Source of the DNA: Balneolaceae bacterium
GTDB lineage: Bacteria; Bacteroidota; Rhodothermia; Balneolales; Balneolaceae
Length of the DNA stretch: 64,000 nucleotides
Direction: 5' to 3'
Assembly (NCBI GenBank): GCA_034521495.1
Contig: JAXHMK010000010.1
Span: 620,001-684,000, forward strand
The notes under the pieces were generated by a model that saw only the letters and a program-made list of their open reading frames with translations, was not told the DNA's origin and did no database searches. The first letter of the stretch is position 1; each line of letters starts with the position of its first letter. The position numbers and the translations under genes are program-made. This document shows, piece after piece, positions 8,456 through 16,855 of the stretch.

Positions 8456-9190
8456 TTAGTTCTGCGCTTCTCCGGTCATCGGCACAAACCGGACAGCCAT
8501 GAGGCTTTCGGTTTTAATCTCCCCTGACTCTGATTTTGTAACTTTCATCAACGTTTGTGTTTGATAGGGACTGCCAACCGGTATTACAATTGTACCATTG
8601 GCTTTCAGCTGTTGCACTAAAGGAGATGGCACATGGCCGGCGGCTGCAGTTACAATAATCGCATCAAAAGGAGCATATTCTTCCCAGCCATAATAGCCAT
8701 CTGCATTTTTTACCTCAATATTCGTATAGCCCAACTCATTCAGATCTTGTCTTGCACGATTGCCAAGTGCTTCAATAATCTCAATCGAATAAACATTTGG
8801 GGTGATATGAGACAGTACTGCTGCCTGGTATCCACTTCCCGTACCGATTTCTAATACTTTATCGCCATGATTCAAATCCAGGATTTGAGACATAAATGCC
8901 ACAATATATGGCTGCGATATTGTTTGTCCATGGCCAATTGGAAGCGGACTGTCATTGTATGCACGGCCCCGGTTTTGCTCAGGAACTAAAAGATGCCGCG
9001 GTACCTCTCGCATCGCTTGTAATACCCTTTCATCAGAAATATCTCTGGGTGTTAACTGATTCTCCACCATTTCATTTCGGTCATCCTGACGCTCAGAAAA
9101 GGATGGAGGCGTCCAGCTATCAGACTGTGAAAAAAGTATTTCCGGAGCAGTAAAAAATAATAGAAGAATTAAAATATACCTGGTATTCAT
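8456..9190 (-). CDS. pcm: Exported protein-L-isoaspartate O-methyltransferase
   Basis: SAM-dependent repair enzyme that methylates isoaspartyl residues in damaged proteins. Motifs seen: PIGHGQTISQPYIVAFM (substrate and active-site segment), VLEIGTGSGYQAAVLS (SAM motif I), and a C-terminal RFVPMTG typical of Pcm. Unlike the classical cytosolic enzyme of about 210 residues, this 244-residue protein starts with a clear signal peptide (about 1-22, hydrophobic core ILILLLFFTA, ending FSQS), so it should act in the periplasm. It lies upstream of the membrane aminopropyltransferase-like gene on the same strand and may share its transcript. Confidence 0.9.
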   Translation of the reverse strand: MNTRYILILLLFFTAPEILFSQSDSWTPPSFSERQDDRNEMVENQLTPRDISDERVLQAMREVPRHLLVPEQNRGRAYNDSPLPIGHGQTISQPYIVAFMSQILDLNHGDKVLEIGTGSGYQAAVLSHITPNVYSIEIIEALGNRARQDLNELGYTNIEVKNADGYYGWEEYAPFDAIIVTAAAGHVPSPLVQQLKANGTIVIPVGSPYQTQTLMKVTKSESGEIKTESLMAVRFVPMTGEAQN

Positions 9191-9250
9191 AACTCTCGAT
9201 TTATTTTATGATTATAAATTATGCAATTAATATCTCTCAACTGTAATGAT

Positions 9251-9505
9251 CTACCTCGGGGCAGAGCCCATGAGGTATCAACTTATAATCCAAATTTTTT
9301 TAACAATATATGCTCTTATTATGAAGTGTCCCCCTTCAAAGGGGGCAATGGGGGATGATCATTTATGCTTCAGAACCAACATAAGATCAATTAAAGACTC
9401 AGGTAGTCATCCCCCAGCTCACTCCGTTCGCTTCCCCCTTCAAAAGGGGGACTTTTATCTTTTTCCGACCCAGAGGCCCGGGAAATTAAACCTCTTAGGA
9501 TTAAA
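9251..9505. repeat. Dispersed repeat family A, copy 1 (about 255 bp)
   Basis: Nearly the same sequence recurs at 46087-46340 in the same orientation. Both begin CTACCTCGGGGCAGAGCCCA and contain facing CCCCCTTC/GAAGGGGG type inverted repeats, and both end near CCGACCCAGAGG. A frame through both copies translates similarly, but it is a by-product of the repeat, not a gene. Confidence 0.85.
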
Positions 9506-9660
9506 TAAACAGACCTCAGGTTAAATTTGTTTATTTGATTTTCAATTCTAATTATCGTTTAAAAAGTCGATATATAGTGATTATCGTTATATAGGACTAT
9601 ATTTTTGGGTACTTAAACGGTTCACAAAAGTCTCAGCGTATTCATCAGGAAATGAATCAT

Positions 9661-9819
9661 TACCAGAAGGCTTTGTAAAACCGTGATTATCAGTCAATCT
9701 GAACTCGATTCAGATTCTCCATTCGTCTTTATAGCCAGTATCTGGAGATCCTGAATCCCCCGGAGGGATCCCGAGGAAAGTTCAGGATGACGGTCAGAGT
9801 TTTGCAAAGCCTTCTACCA
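9661..9819. mobile_element. MITE-like element, family B, copy 1, with 5-bp target duplication
   Basis: The element (9666-9814, about 149 bp) has imperfect terminal inverted repeats GAAGGCTTTGTAAAAC and GTTTTGCAAAGCCTTC. It is flanked on both sides by TACCA (9661-9665 and 9815-9819), a clean 5-bp target duplication. No protein is encoded. Related copies: 34412-34547, 51766-51891 and inside 58188-58436. Confidence 0.8.
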
Positions 9820-9891
9820 GGTTTTGTAAAACATTCTTCAATAAAAATATAATAACATCAGGGATTTTCAGTGATCGTTTAATTGAGCAAA

Positions 9892-9930
9892 ACAAAAAAA
9901 GCCCTGGCAAATCTTATTTACCAGGGCTTT
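9892..9930 (-). terminator. Terminator of the lipoprotein gene at 9951
   Basis: AAAGCCCTGG (9898-9907) pairs with CCAGGGCTTT (9921-9930). Read on the minus strand the stem is followed by a T run (the A run at 9894-9900). It lies about 20 bases after the lipoprotein stop. Confidence 0.9.
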
Positions 9931-9950
9931 AAAGCATCCGTTAATATTAT

Positions 9951-10772
9951 TTATGAACAAGCAGAATTCACAAAGTTTGTGTAGCATCTTCGTTCTTCCC
10001 CTTCTTCATCAAGCCAGCCGGAATCTGTTTCTTCATTCCAATAGACTTCTACGGTAGGTTCTCCTGCCTGTGCATAAACAAGATTGTTTTCAACACCTGT
10101 TTTTACATAATTCACAGATGCAGCCACCTGACCTTCTTGAAATAGATCCAGGTTAAGCTCATATTCATTTTCAGCTTCAATATCCCAGGTGTAGGTGTAT
10201 GCAGGACTACCGGGATTTTCAGGATTGTATCCATTCCACTCACCGGTTGATTGGTCATTCGCTGTAAAACCATCCAGGAATAAGAAATCTTCTACCACCT
10301 GTTCGTCTAATTCTCCGTCATATATCACTTGCCAGTTTGTTCGATCTCCTGACTGAGAAGCAATGACTGAGATCGTTGCATCAATACCAAATTGCGGAAA
10401 ATCATCAGCGAAATTAATATTCCAAACGCAATCTCCACCATCTGCCTCTGGCTCAATATTAAGGCCTGGAGCTACAGTCAAAAAGTTGGCAATTAATGCT
10501 GCATTTCCGCCAAATGACAAAAGGCTGCTTCCTGATAAAGCAATACTCTTTACTTGTTGATATACAAAATGTTCTTCGTCATTGGGTATGTCTTGATTAT
10601 TAAAGTACTCAACGGCTATTGTAGCAGGTGCTAATTCCGAGGGTAAAGCAAGTGAATTGCAAGTATCGACTTCATCTTCAGAAGAGCTCGTATTGTCGCT
10701 ACAACCTGTTACTCCTATTACTAACCACAACGCTAAGAAGGTTGTTAGCAGGATATTGTATCTATTTTTCAT
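9951..10772 (-). CDS. Lipoprotein of unknown function
   Basis: A 273-residue protein with a lipoprotein signal peptide (hydrophobic segment about 8-20, lipobox VTGC with the lipidated Cys at 24), followed by an acidic Ser/Glu linker. The mature part is acidic and rich in aromatic and Asn residues, with four or five Cys that could form disulfides (CNS, DCVW, RRCY, NSAC). I recognise no family. It is monocistronic: a strong terminator follows it and a repeat element lies upstream, before the divergent-in-position sigma gene. Confidence 0.75.
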   Translation of the reverse strand: MKNRYNILLTTFLALWLVIGVTGCSDNTSSSEDEVDTCNSLALPSELAPATIAVEYFNNQDIPNDEEHFVYQQVKSIALSGSSLLSFGGNAALIANFLTVAPGLNIEPEADGGDCVWNINFADDFPQFGIDATISVIASQSGDRTNWQVIYDGELDEQVVEDFLFLDGFTANDQSTGEWNGYNPENPGSPAYTYTWDIEAENEYELNLDLFQEGQVAASVNYVKTGVENNLVYAQAGEPTVEVYWNEETDSGWLDEEGEERRCYTNFVNSACS

Positions 10773-10898
10773 TGTTTTTTAATTTTGTTTTGAGGTTTAA
10801 CTATAACGTGTGAATTTTATAATCTGCAAACAAATTATTTTTGAATTTATTCCTTGACTAATACTGGCACAATTAGAAAATGGTTAGCACTAATTTTG

Positions 10899-11049
10899 GT
10901 ACCTGTTTAGCGACCTGACAGCGTGGACCGATGCTTTTCCGGGGCTCCTGTCAGCGTCGAAGGGAATTGCCGTTCTGCCGTTCGTTCGGAACGCTGACAG
11001 ATCCGGTTGGTGCTGACAGGTTGTTTGATTCGACCCGTTAAACAGGTAC
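10899..11049. repeat. Inverted-repeat element, family C, copy 1
   Basis: Ends are GTACCTGTTTAGCG (10899-10912) and CGTTAAACAGGTAC (11036-11049), 13 of 14 matched as an inverted repeat. The interior holds shorter repeats around CTGACAG. Ends related to TGTTTAGCG recur at 45424/45758 and 46405. No coding capacity. Confidence 0.7.
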
Positions 11050-11111
11050 TTTAATTGATTAAAATTTGCCAATTTAATTCTATTGTTACGTTCAAATTTC
11101 ATGTAGTGCCG

Positions 11112-11741
11112 CTAAAATTTTTCGCGTTTATCTTTCAACTCTCTGTATAACATCTCTCTTGCTCGAAATATATGGGCTTTAACGGTTCCAAGCGGCAAAT
11201 CCAGTTGATCTGCAATTTCCTGGTAACTCAACTCCTGTAGATGCCTCATCTCTATGACTCTTCGATATTTTTCAGGCAGGTTGTTAATAGCATTGTGAAT
11301 AATCTCTTTTCTTTCTTTACGAATGATGCTTCGGTCCGTCTCCGCATCATCGCTGATCTGGATCTCCATCTCACCTTCCCTGGTTTTCACAGGGTCGTTA
11401 ATAGATGTTGTTTTCAGTTTTTTCTTCCGAAGATAATCAATAGTGTGATTCGTAGTAATTCTGTAAAGCCAGGTTGAAAAAGCATAATCCGTATTGTACG
11501 AGTTCAGGTTCTTGAACGCTTTCATAAAAGCTTCCTGAACAAGATCTTCAACCTGTTCATGATTTCGTACCATTTTAAGAACATGGAAATAAAGAGGCTT
11601 CTGGTATTTATCCATCAATTCTTTGTAGGCATCCTGATCTCCTTCAATAGCTCGTTTAACAAATTTATCATCCTCCAGGCTGCTGGAAGACGCATTTTCT
11701 CTGACAGTATCTTTATCTGCAGATTTTTCAGAACTGCTCAT
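11112..11741 (-). CDS. ECF-type RNA polymerase sigma factor
   Basis: A 209-residue extracytoplasmic-function sigma factor. Region 2 is seen as DAYKELMDKYQKPLYFHVL, EDLVQEAFMKAFKNL and FSTWLYRITTNHTIDYLR; region 4 as LPEKYRRVIEMRHLQ, LSYQEIADQLDLP and GTVKAHIFRAREML. A Ser-rich 25-residue N-terminal extension precedes region 2. No anti-sigma gene lies next to it in this window, so how it is controlled is not visible. Its stop is close to the inverted-repeat element at 10899. Confidence 0.95.
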   Translation of the reverse strand: MSSSEKSADKDTVRENASSSSLEDDKFVKRAIEGDQDAYKELMDKYQKPLYFHVLKMVRNHEQVEDLVQEAFMKAFKNLNSYNTDYAFSTWLYRITTNHTIDYLRKKKLKTTSINDPVKTREGEMEIQISDDAETDRSIIRKERKEIIHNAINNLPEKYRRVIEMRHLQELSYQEIADQLDLPLGTVKAHIFRAREMLYRELKDKREKF

Positions 11742-11999
11742 TTAATCACTAATTTTTTAGTACCGTTTGACCCTGTACTATTCAGGACTTTGAAATTCAT
11801 CGAATTTATTCCAATCCGCTCCAATATAATTTAAATAGAGACGCAATTCGCACTGAAAGTCCCGTTTTGCTCAGGATGCTTAAATAGTTGGCAAATTTTT
11901 AATACTAACCTAAAGGAAATATATAATGAAAGATCGAAAAAAATTTACTTAAACCTCAAAATATTGTAACCTTGTTTCTAAACCAAATTCATCTGAACA

Positions 12000-12518
12000 A
12001 TGAAAAATCAAAAACTTCTTTTCTTATTGATTCTGTTGTCTCTTGGAATCGCATCCATCTGTTCAGCCCAAGAAACGGATCGAAACATCATGCTGGAAGC
12101 CGGAATTGGGTATGGTTCTCAAATTGAAACCCTTGGATTTAAAGGGGGTGCTGTTTATCAAATCAATGACCAGATCAGGGGCACTGTTGATGGTATTTAC
12201 TATTTATCAGGTGAAGATTCCAATGGCCTTGAGTTCAACTGGCTGGAATTTAATGTAAACGGACATTATCTGTTTGTGAAGCAGCAGAACTCTAAATTTT
12301 ACCTGTTAAGTGGTTTAAATTTCGCCACACTATTCTCTGATCATTCAAATATTCGATTACCCGGTGGAGATGCAACGGATACTGTTTATGTTGGTTTAAA
12401 TATCGGAACCGGTGCAGAATTCTCATTAGGTTCGGTAAATGCTTTTCTTGAAGGTAAATATGCGCTCAGTTCAGCCCATCAATTGGTACTGACCACTGGA
12501 TTGAGAATACCATTGTGA
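12000..12518 (+). CDS. Small outer-membrane beta-barrel protein
   Basis: A 172-residue protein with a signal peptide (about 1-23, ending CSAQ) and alternating aromatic/polar strands ending in a hydrophobic final strand (LTTGLRIPL), as expected for an eight-stranded porin/OmpA-like barrel. It has Gly-rich turns and no catalytic motif. Function unknown; probably a structural or porin-like outer-membrane protein. It stands alone, 260 bases after the ECF sigma factor start on the other strand. Confidence 0.7.
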   Translation: MKNQKLLFLLILLSLGIASICSAQETDRNIMLEAGIGYGSQIETLGFKGGAVYQINDQIRGTVDGIYYLSGEDSNGLEFNWLEFNVNGHYLFVKQQNSKFYLLSGLNFATLFSDHSNIRLPGGDATDTVYVGLNIGTGAEFSLGSVNAFLEGKYALSSAHQLVLTTGLRIPL

Positions 12519-12772
12519 TTTTACATTAAATAGTTAAATTAAAGCTGAAAATCCCAAATAGTTTTTTAAATAATTCACTGAAAAGTTAACTTGTCATCAC
12601 AAAACAAACTGACTTGTGTCTGCTGCTTTCAATAATTTAGCTTCGTGCAAAAATTATCAAAGAGAATGACACATTTTATATTTGTATTTCGCATATTCAC
12701 ATAAATTGCAGAGTTTGTATCTCAAAACATTTTAAATAACAACTAATCTCAAACAAAAAAACATTAGATAAA
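12519..12772 (+). other. Leader region before second barrel gene
   Basis: No gene. TATATTTG at 12677-12684 fits the Bacteroidota -7 promoter box TAnnTTTG and would give a leader of about 85 bases; no clear -33 box was found. Confidence 0.35.
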
Positions 12773-13315
12773 ATGAAAAAACTACTCACAGTCGGTATTT
12801 TAGTAATTGGGTTGGTATTCTTATCAAACACCAATCTACATGCACAGTCTTTTCAGAAAGGTGACTTCGTAATCGATGCAGGAATAGGGTTAGGAAATAC
12901 ATATTCATACGGCGGTATTGGAACTGGATTAGGTCTTGGCATACCTTTTGGTGCCGGTGCTGAGTATGGTATTGTTGATCTTGAAACTGGGTCAATTGGT
13001 GTTGGCGGAAGTGTTGGTTATTCCGCTGGAGATGTAATTGACATATTATATATTGGTGCTAAAGGCAGTTACCATTTTAATGAGCTGTTAGAGCTTGAAG
13101 ATGAAAAAATTGATCTATACGGTGGCGTAACTCTTCTTTATAGAAATATTAGTTGGGATTATGATGGTTTTGGATTCAGCGTACCCGGAGATTCTGGAAT
13201 AGTTCCTGGCTTTCATATTGGTGGCAGATATTATTTTGCAGACAATATTGGCGGCTATGCAGAATTAGGAAATAACTGGGCTTGGTTAAATCTTGGTGTT
13301 GTTTTTAAACTATAA
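12773..13315 (+). CDS. Glycine-rich outer-membrane beta-barrel protein
   Basis: A 180-residue protein with a signal peptide (about 1-24, cleavage after LHA-Q) and a Gly/aromatic-rich mature part of alternating strands (for example YGGIGTGLGLGIPFG, FHIGGRYYF), ending in GVVFKL with a terminal hydrophobic residue. This is typical of small outer-membrane barrels of the porin family. It is followed by its own terminator. Confidence 0.72.
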   Translation: MKKLLTVGILVIGLVFLSNTNLHAQSFQKGDFVIDAGIGLGNTYSYGGIGTGLGLGIPFGAGAEYGIVDLETGSIGVGGSVGYSAGDVIDILYIGAKGSYHFNELLELEDEKIDLYGGVTLLYRNISWDYDGFGFSVPGDSGIVPGFHIGGRYYFADNIGGYAELGNNWAWLNLGVVFKL

Positions 13316-13333
13316 AACCAGTTGAATTTTATT

Positions 13334-13368
13334 AAACCCTGACCCAGCTAAACTGAGTCAGGGTTTTT
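13334..13368 (+). terminator. Terminator after the barrel gene
   Basis: AAACCCTGAC (13334-13343) pairs with GTCAGGGTTT (13357-13366), followed by T residues, 18 bases after the stop codon. Confidence 0.9.
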
Positions 13369-13439
13369 AATTTTGTATGAGACAATCAACATGTATAATT
13401 CGCATGGTAAAATATAAACTGAAATCAATAAACGGACTT

Positions 13440-13793
13440 ATGAAATCAAAAATTATAGTACTCGCCGGGATCATGTCAATGATGATGAGTTTATTCATTG
13501 CATGTGGTGGTAACGACTCAAATCCTCTTGGAGGATGTAACGGTCTTAGTTATGCTGAGGCTTTTCAAGGTGACAAGTATCAAGATCTTGTAGATGCTTC
13601 AACTAATTTCAGTGAACAGCAAACTCTTCAAAGTTGTGAAGTTTATAAAAGTGAACTTCAAGAATGGTTCAATCTTTTAGCGGGTTTAAGTTCGAACTGT
13701 ATTGCTGTACCCGAACAGCAATATCAAGAATCACTGGCTGAAGCTCAAGAAGATATTGATGAGATCGATTGTTCTCAGTACGAAGAAAATTGA
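13440..13793 (+). CDS. Small lipoprotein of unknown function
   Basis: A 117-residue protein. The ATG at 13440 is chosen because it gives a normal lipoprotein signal (MKSKIIVLAG..., lipobox FIAC with Cys 22); an upstream ATG at 13377 would add 21 residues before the signal. The mature part is short and acidic, with Cys pairs (GGCNG, SCEV, SNCIA, DCSQ) that may form disulfides. No family recognised. Confidence 0.65.
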   Translation: MKSKIIVLAGIMSMMMSLFIACGGNDSNPLGGCNGLSYAEAFQGDKYQDLVDASTNFSEQQTLQSCEVYKSELQEWFNLLAGLSSNCIAVPEQQYQESLAEAQEDIDEIDCSQYEEN

Positions 13794-13858
13794 CAATATC
13801 ATCATTTTTTTCACATTAAGTAATTTTATGGTCCCTGAACTGTATGAATTGATACGTT

Positions 13859-14791
13859 TCAGGGATATTTTTTATTGGATTTACTTATCAAGATCCCATG
13901 CCGTATTCCACCCGTTGAAGTGATAATTGAGTCTTTTCCACACCAATCCATCGCCTCCCTGAGAATTAGAATTCCAGCCAGTACAACCTCTCCCCTGCCT
14001 TTTAAAAATCGAGGATATTTTTCCTCCGTTTCCTGCCAGGTTTTATTTGAAAATTCATCAATAAATCGTTCAACCGAAGATCTCTTCAGATGATATCCAT
14101 TCAGTCTATCTACTTTGTAATCCTTTAAATCCAAATCAATTGCAGCAATAGCAGTAACGGTTCCGGCCACGCCAATCAGATCGAACTCCCCGTCAGGTTT
14201 GTTTTGATCTTTCAATAGACGTCGAATTTCAAATACTGCTTTTAAAATTTGTTCCTGATTTGGCGGATTATTATCAAAAAAACGCTCCGTGAACCGAACA
14301 CTCCCCATATTCATAGAAACCGCATTCTTTAATTCCAATCCATTACCGAACGCCAATTCCGTACTACCGCCGCCAATATCCAGAATAAGATTTGATTTAT
14401 TCGTTCGATCTGTCAATACAGATAAAGCTCCCTTGTAGGTTATTTCAGCTTCTTCTGATCCGCTTAAAATTTGAATACTCCAACCTGTTTTTTGCTTGAC
14501 CAACTTTTGAAATTCCATGCGGTTGGATGCATCACGAACGGCACTTGTTGCCGTAACGATAGTATTATCGGCAATATCCGGATAGTTGTCTTCTAAGAAA
14601 GTTTTGAACTCAAGGAGATAATCTAAGACTCGTTGAATACTCTTCGGGTGCAGATTTTTTTCCTTATCAACCCCTTTTCCCAGCCTGGGTATACGTTGTT
14701 TTTCTACCAGTGGAAAAATATTTCCTTTTTCTATTTCAGCAACTAATAACAACACTGTATTGGTACCAATATCAATGGAGGCTGAGATCAT
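13859..14791 (-). CDS. ppx: Ppx/GppA-family phosphatase
   Basis: Member of the exopolyphosphatase/pppGpp phosphohydrolase family (actin-like ATPase fold). Motifs: SIDIGTNTVLLLVAE at the N-terminus, TSAVRDASN, EEAEITYKG with the catalytic Glu region, LDIGGGSTELAF and GVAGTVTA. At about 310 residues it is the short form that lacks the C-terminal HD-like domain. The ATG at 14791 is chosen because it overlaps the prmA stop as ATGA, implying translational coupling; earlier in-frame codons lie inside prmA. Confidence 0.92.
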   Translation of the reverse strand: MISASIDIGTNTVLLLVAEIEKGNIFPLVEKQRIPRLGKGVDKEKNLHPKSIQRVLDYLLEFKTFLEDNYPDIADNTIVTATSAVRDASNRMEFQKLVKQKTGWSIQILSGSEEAEITYKGALSVLTDRTNKSNLILDIGGGSTELAFGNGLELKNAVSMNMGSVRFTERFFDNNPPNQEQILKAVFEIRRLLKDQNKPDGEFDLIGVAGTVTAIAAIDLDLKDYKVDRLNGYHLKRSSVERFIDEFSNKTWQETEEKYPRFLKGRGEVVLAGILILREAMDWCGKDSIITSTGGIRHGILISKSNKKYP

Positions 14792-15630
14792 TTTTGTAGT
14801 TTTCGAATTTGAATTAAAATCCACTCCTCTTCTCGTTCCAAATCCGTTATTTCAACGGATAATTCTGAAAGTGCATCGCGCATTGAATCCTCATCTGTGT
14901 GAAGGAGTCCGGACAAGCAAATAATCCCTCCCTTTTTTGTGTGATTAACGAGAGATGAAATCATATCGAGCAGTACATTTCGATTGATGTTCGCAAGGAT
15001 CAAATCAAAAACTTCATGTTCATCAACAGTCTCAATACCGCCAAAGCGAATTTCTACTGACTGATCCACATTGTTTAGCAGTATATTTTCGAATGCATTA
15101 TCACGGCTCCATGAATCTATATCAAATCCAACGGCTTTTTGGGCCCCCATCTTGATCGCTGCGATTGCAAGAATACCGGTTCCTGTACCGGCATCAAGAA
15201 CAGTTTTTCCTTTTAAATTCAACTTTTGAATTTGTTGAAGCATCAAGCGGGTGGTAGTATGATAACCCGTACCGAATGACATCTTTGGGTCGATCTCCAG
15301 AACTGTTTCATCATCTCCCGGCCTTTCGGTTGACCACGTTGGCTTTACCAGGAATTTACCGATTCGCTGTGGCTGAATAGTCTGTTCCCAGGTTTCATTC
15401 CAGTTTTGCTCGGGTATATCCTCGAACTCCATGAATGAATCTCCTGAGTAGGCGGTAATCAGTTGTTCAAGATATTCACGGTTTGAGTCGTTAAATCGCT
15501 TTTTTTCGATATAAGCAACCAGTTTATCATCGAACTGTTCAAATCCGTAGAAATCGAGATCCATCAGTTCTGCGATGAATAATTCATGCAGATCCGGGTT
15601 CAATTCAAATTCTACTTTCAGGTAATTCAT
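14788..15630 (-). CDS. prmA: Ribosomal protein L11 methyltransferase
   Basis: SAM-dependent enzyme that methylates ribosomal protein L11. An N-terminal substrate-recognition domain (about 1-100) is followed by the catalytic domain with DPKMSFGTGYHTTTRL, the SAM motif LDAGTGTGILAIAA and LANINRNVL (the NPPF/NINR-type segment). Length 280 is usual. It is the middle gene of three overlapping genes: the M28 peptidase stop overlaps its ATG (ATGA) and its own stop overlaps the ppx ATG. Confidence 0.95.
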   Translation of the reverse strand: MNYLKVEFELNPDLHELFIAELMDLDFYGFEQFDDKLVAYIEKKRFNDSNREYLEQLITAYSGDSFMEFEDIPEQNWNETWEQTIQPQRIGKFLVKPTWSTERPGDDETVLEIDPKMSFGTGYHTTTRLMLQQIQKLNLKGKTVLDAGTGTGILAIAAIKMGAQKAVGFDIDSWSRDNAFENILLNNVDQSVEIRFGGIETVDEHEVFDLILANINRNVLLDMISSLVNHTKKGGIICLSGLLHTDEDSMRDALSELSVEITDLEREEEWILIQIRKLQK

Positions 15631-16598
15631 TGTGGAATTCGGTTATAAATCAGTTCAAGTAAAACATCCCCAACAGCCTGGAGAACTTCTTTGTCGATGA
15701 TATCAATATCGTCATTTTGCGTGTGCCAATAAGATGGAAACTCAACCTCGCCTGATGGAGATATCTTGTGATGAATAATATTGATCATCGGGATACCTGT
15801 AAGGCGTTCAACAATATAGTGATCGTCTGCCACTCTGCTGCCGACTTGATCTAAAAATAGATCTTCGTAACCAAATTCCTGACCAATCGCCCAAACTTCA
15901 TTCACCAGGTTTGGCGCAAATTCCATGGAATATCCCTCTTTGGGGAATTGAGCATTTTGTCCGCCCACCATATCCAAAAGAATTCCAAATCGAGGACTGT
16001 ATCCCGAAACGGGCGGGTTATTCCCCCAGTGCCTTGAACCGAGAAAGTAGTTCGCCAGATCTGAAGTTTCGCCATAATCTTCGCCATCAAACAGAATAAT
16101 ATCCACGCCAATTGGCGGCTCATTCTGGGCAAAAACGTGAGCCAGTTCCATCAAGACGGCAACGCCGCTTGCCCCATCATCTGCCCCGGGAACCGGACGT
16201 GTTTTACTGAGCGAATCGGCCTCTTCCTCTGAACGGGGTCTTGAATCCCAGTGTGCAGCCAACAAAATTCGGTCTTGCTTTTCCGTTCCAAACGAAGCGA
16301 GAATATTGTATAACTGTAGTGAATCACCATAAACTTCAGTCTCAAAAGATTGAACAAATACAGATTGCTGACCTGCCGTTTCCAAAAAATGATTCCTGAG
16401 ATATTGAACCGCTTTTCGATGAGCATCTGAATTTGGAACTCTTGGGCCAAATTCCAACTGTTCTTCGATGTATTGGTAGGCTTGATCAGAAGAGAACTCA
16501 GGAACCGCTCTTCCCTGTTCCTGGAATTCAAGACCTGGTTCGGAAGTACATCCGATTAAAATCAGAAATGCGACTATCACCAAATATTTAAAATTCAT
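15627..16598 (-). CDS. M28-family lipoprotein peptidase/glutaminyl cyclase-like
   Basis: A 323-residue zinc hydrolase with a lipoprotein signal (lipobox IGC, Cys 17). The metal-binding pattern is AAHWDSRP (His), GADDGASG (Asp), FDGEDYG (Glu), LLDMVGG (Asp) and a late HH. The AHWDSRP and single-domain layout resemble glutaminyl-peptide cyclotransferases as much as aminopeptidases, so the reaction is either N-terminal pyroglutamate formation or aminopeptidase cleavage. It should be anchored in the periplasmic or outer membrane. It heads the M28-prmA-ppx operon with ATGA overlaps. Confidence 0.88.
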   Translation of the reverse strand: MNFKYLVIVAFLILIGCTSEPGLEFQEQGRAVPEFSSDQAYQYIEEQLEFGPRVPNSDAHRKAVQYLRNHFLETAGQQSVFVQSFETEVYGDSLQLYNILASFGTEKQDRILLAAHWDSRPRSEEEADSLSKTRPVPGADDGASGVAVLMELAHVFAQNEPPIGVDIILFDGEDYGETSDLANYFLGSRHWGNNPPVSGYSPRFGILLDMVGGQNAQFPKEGYSMEFAPNLVNEVWAIGQEFGYEDLFLDQVGSRVADDHYIVERLTGIPMINIIHHKISPSGEVEFPSYWHTQNDDIDIIDKEVLQAVGDVLLELIYNRIPQ

Positions 16599-16604
16599 GT
16601 AGAA

Positions 16605-16855
16605 TCAGGAATATGTAGAAATGAAATGGATGCTTCTTCGGCTGTAAAATGTTTTTTTCCACAAAGTGATGCCTTTGGCGCGCCTGCCGAATCCTTACTC
16701 GCTCCAGTTTGCCCCGCAAGGGATCTCTTCGAGGCAACTTGTGCGAAATATTTTAAGGTACAAGTTACAAACTTGCACCAGTTCTGAGCCAAGGGTAGAG
16801 TTTGTTGCCAGAGAATTCGCCAGCCGAAAAAACCAATCGGCAGGCGATACCTTTT
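16605..16855. repeat. Repeat-bearing intergenic region
   Basis: No gene. CGCCTGCCGA (16681-16690) and TCGGCAGGCG (16837-16846) form a perfect inverted repeat around about 145 bases. The interior phrase TCTCTTCGAGGCAACTTG recurs with changes near 46780, so this is another dispersed repeat. Confidence 0.5.

Noticed and set aside
9246-9524. 92-codon frame over the dispersed repeat, with a similar frame at 46070-46324
   Set aside because: The similarity comes from the DNA repeat itself; the frames contain palindromes, differ at their ends and have no start signal.
16595-16792. 65-codon minus-strand frame upstream of the M28 gene
   Set aside because: Lies in a repeat with inverted ends and looks non-coding.
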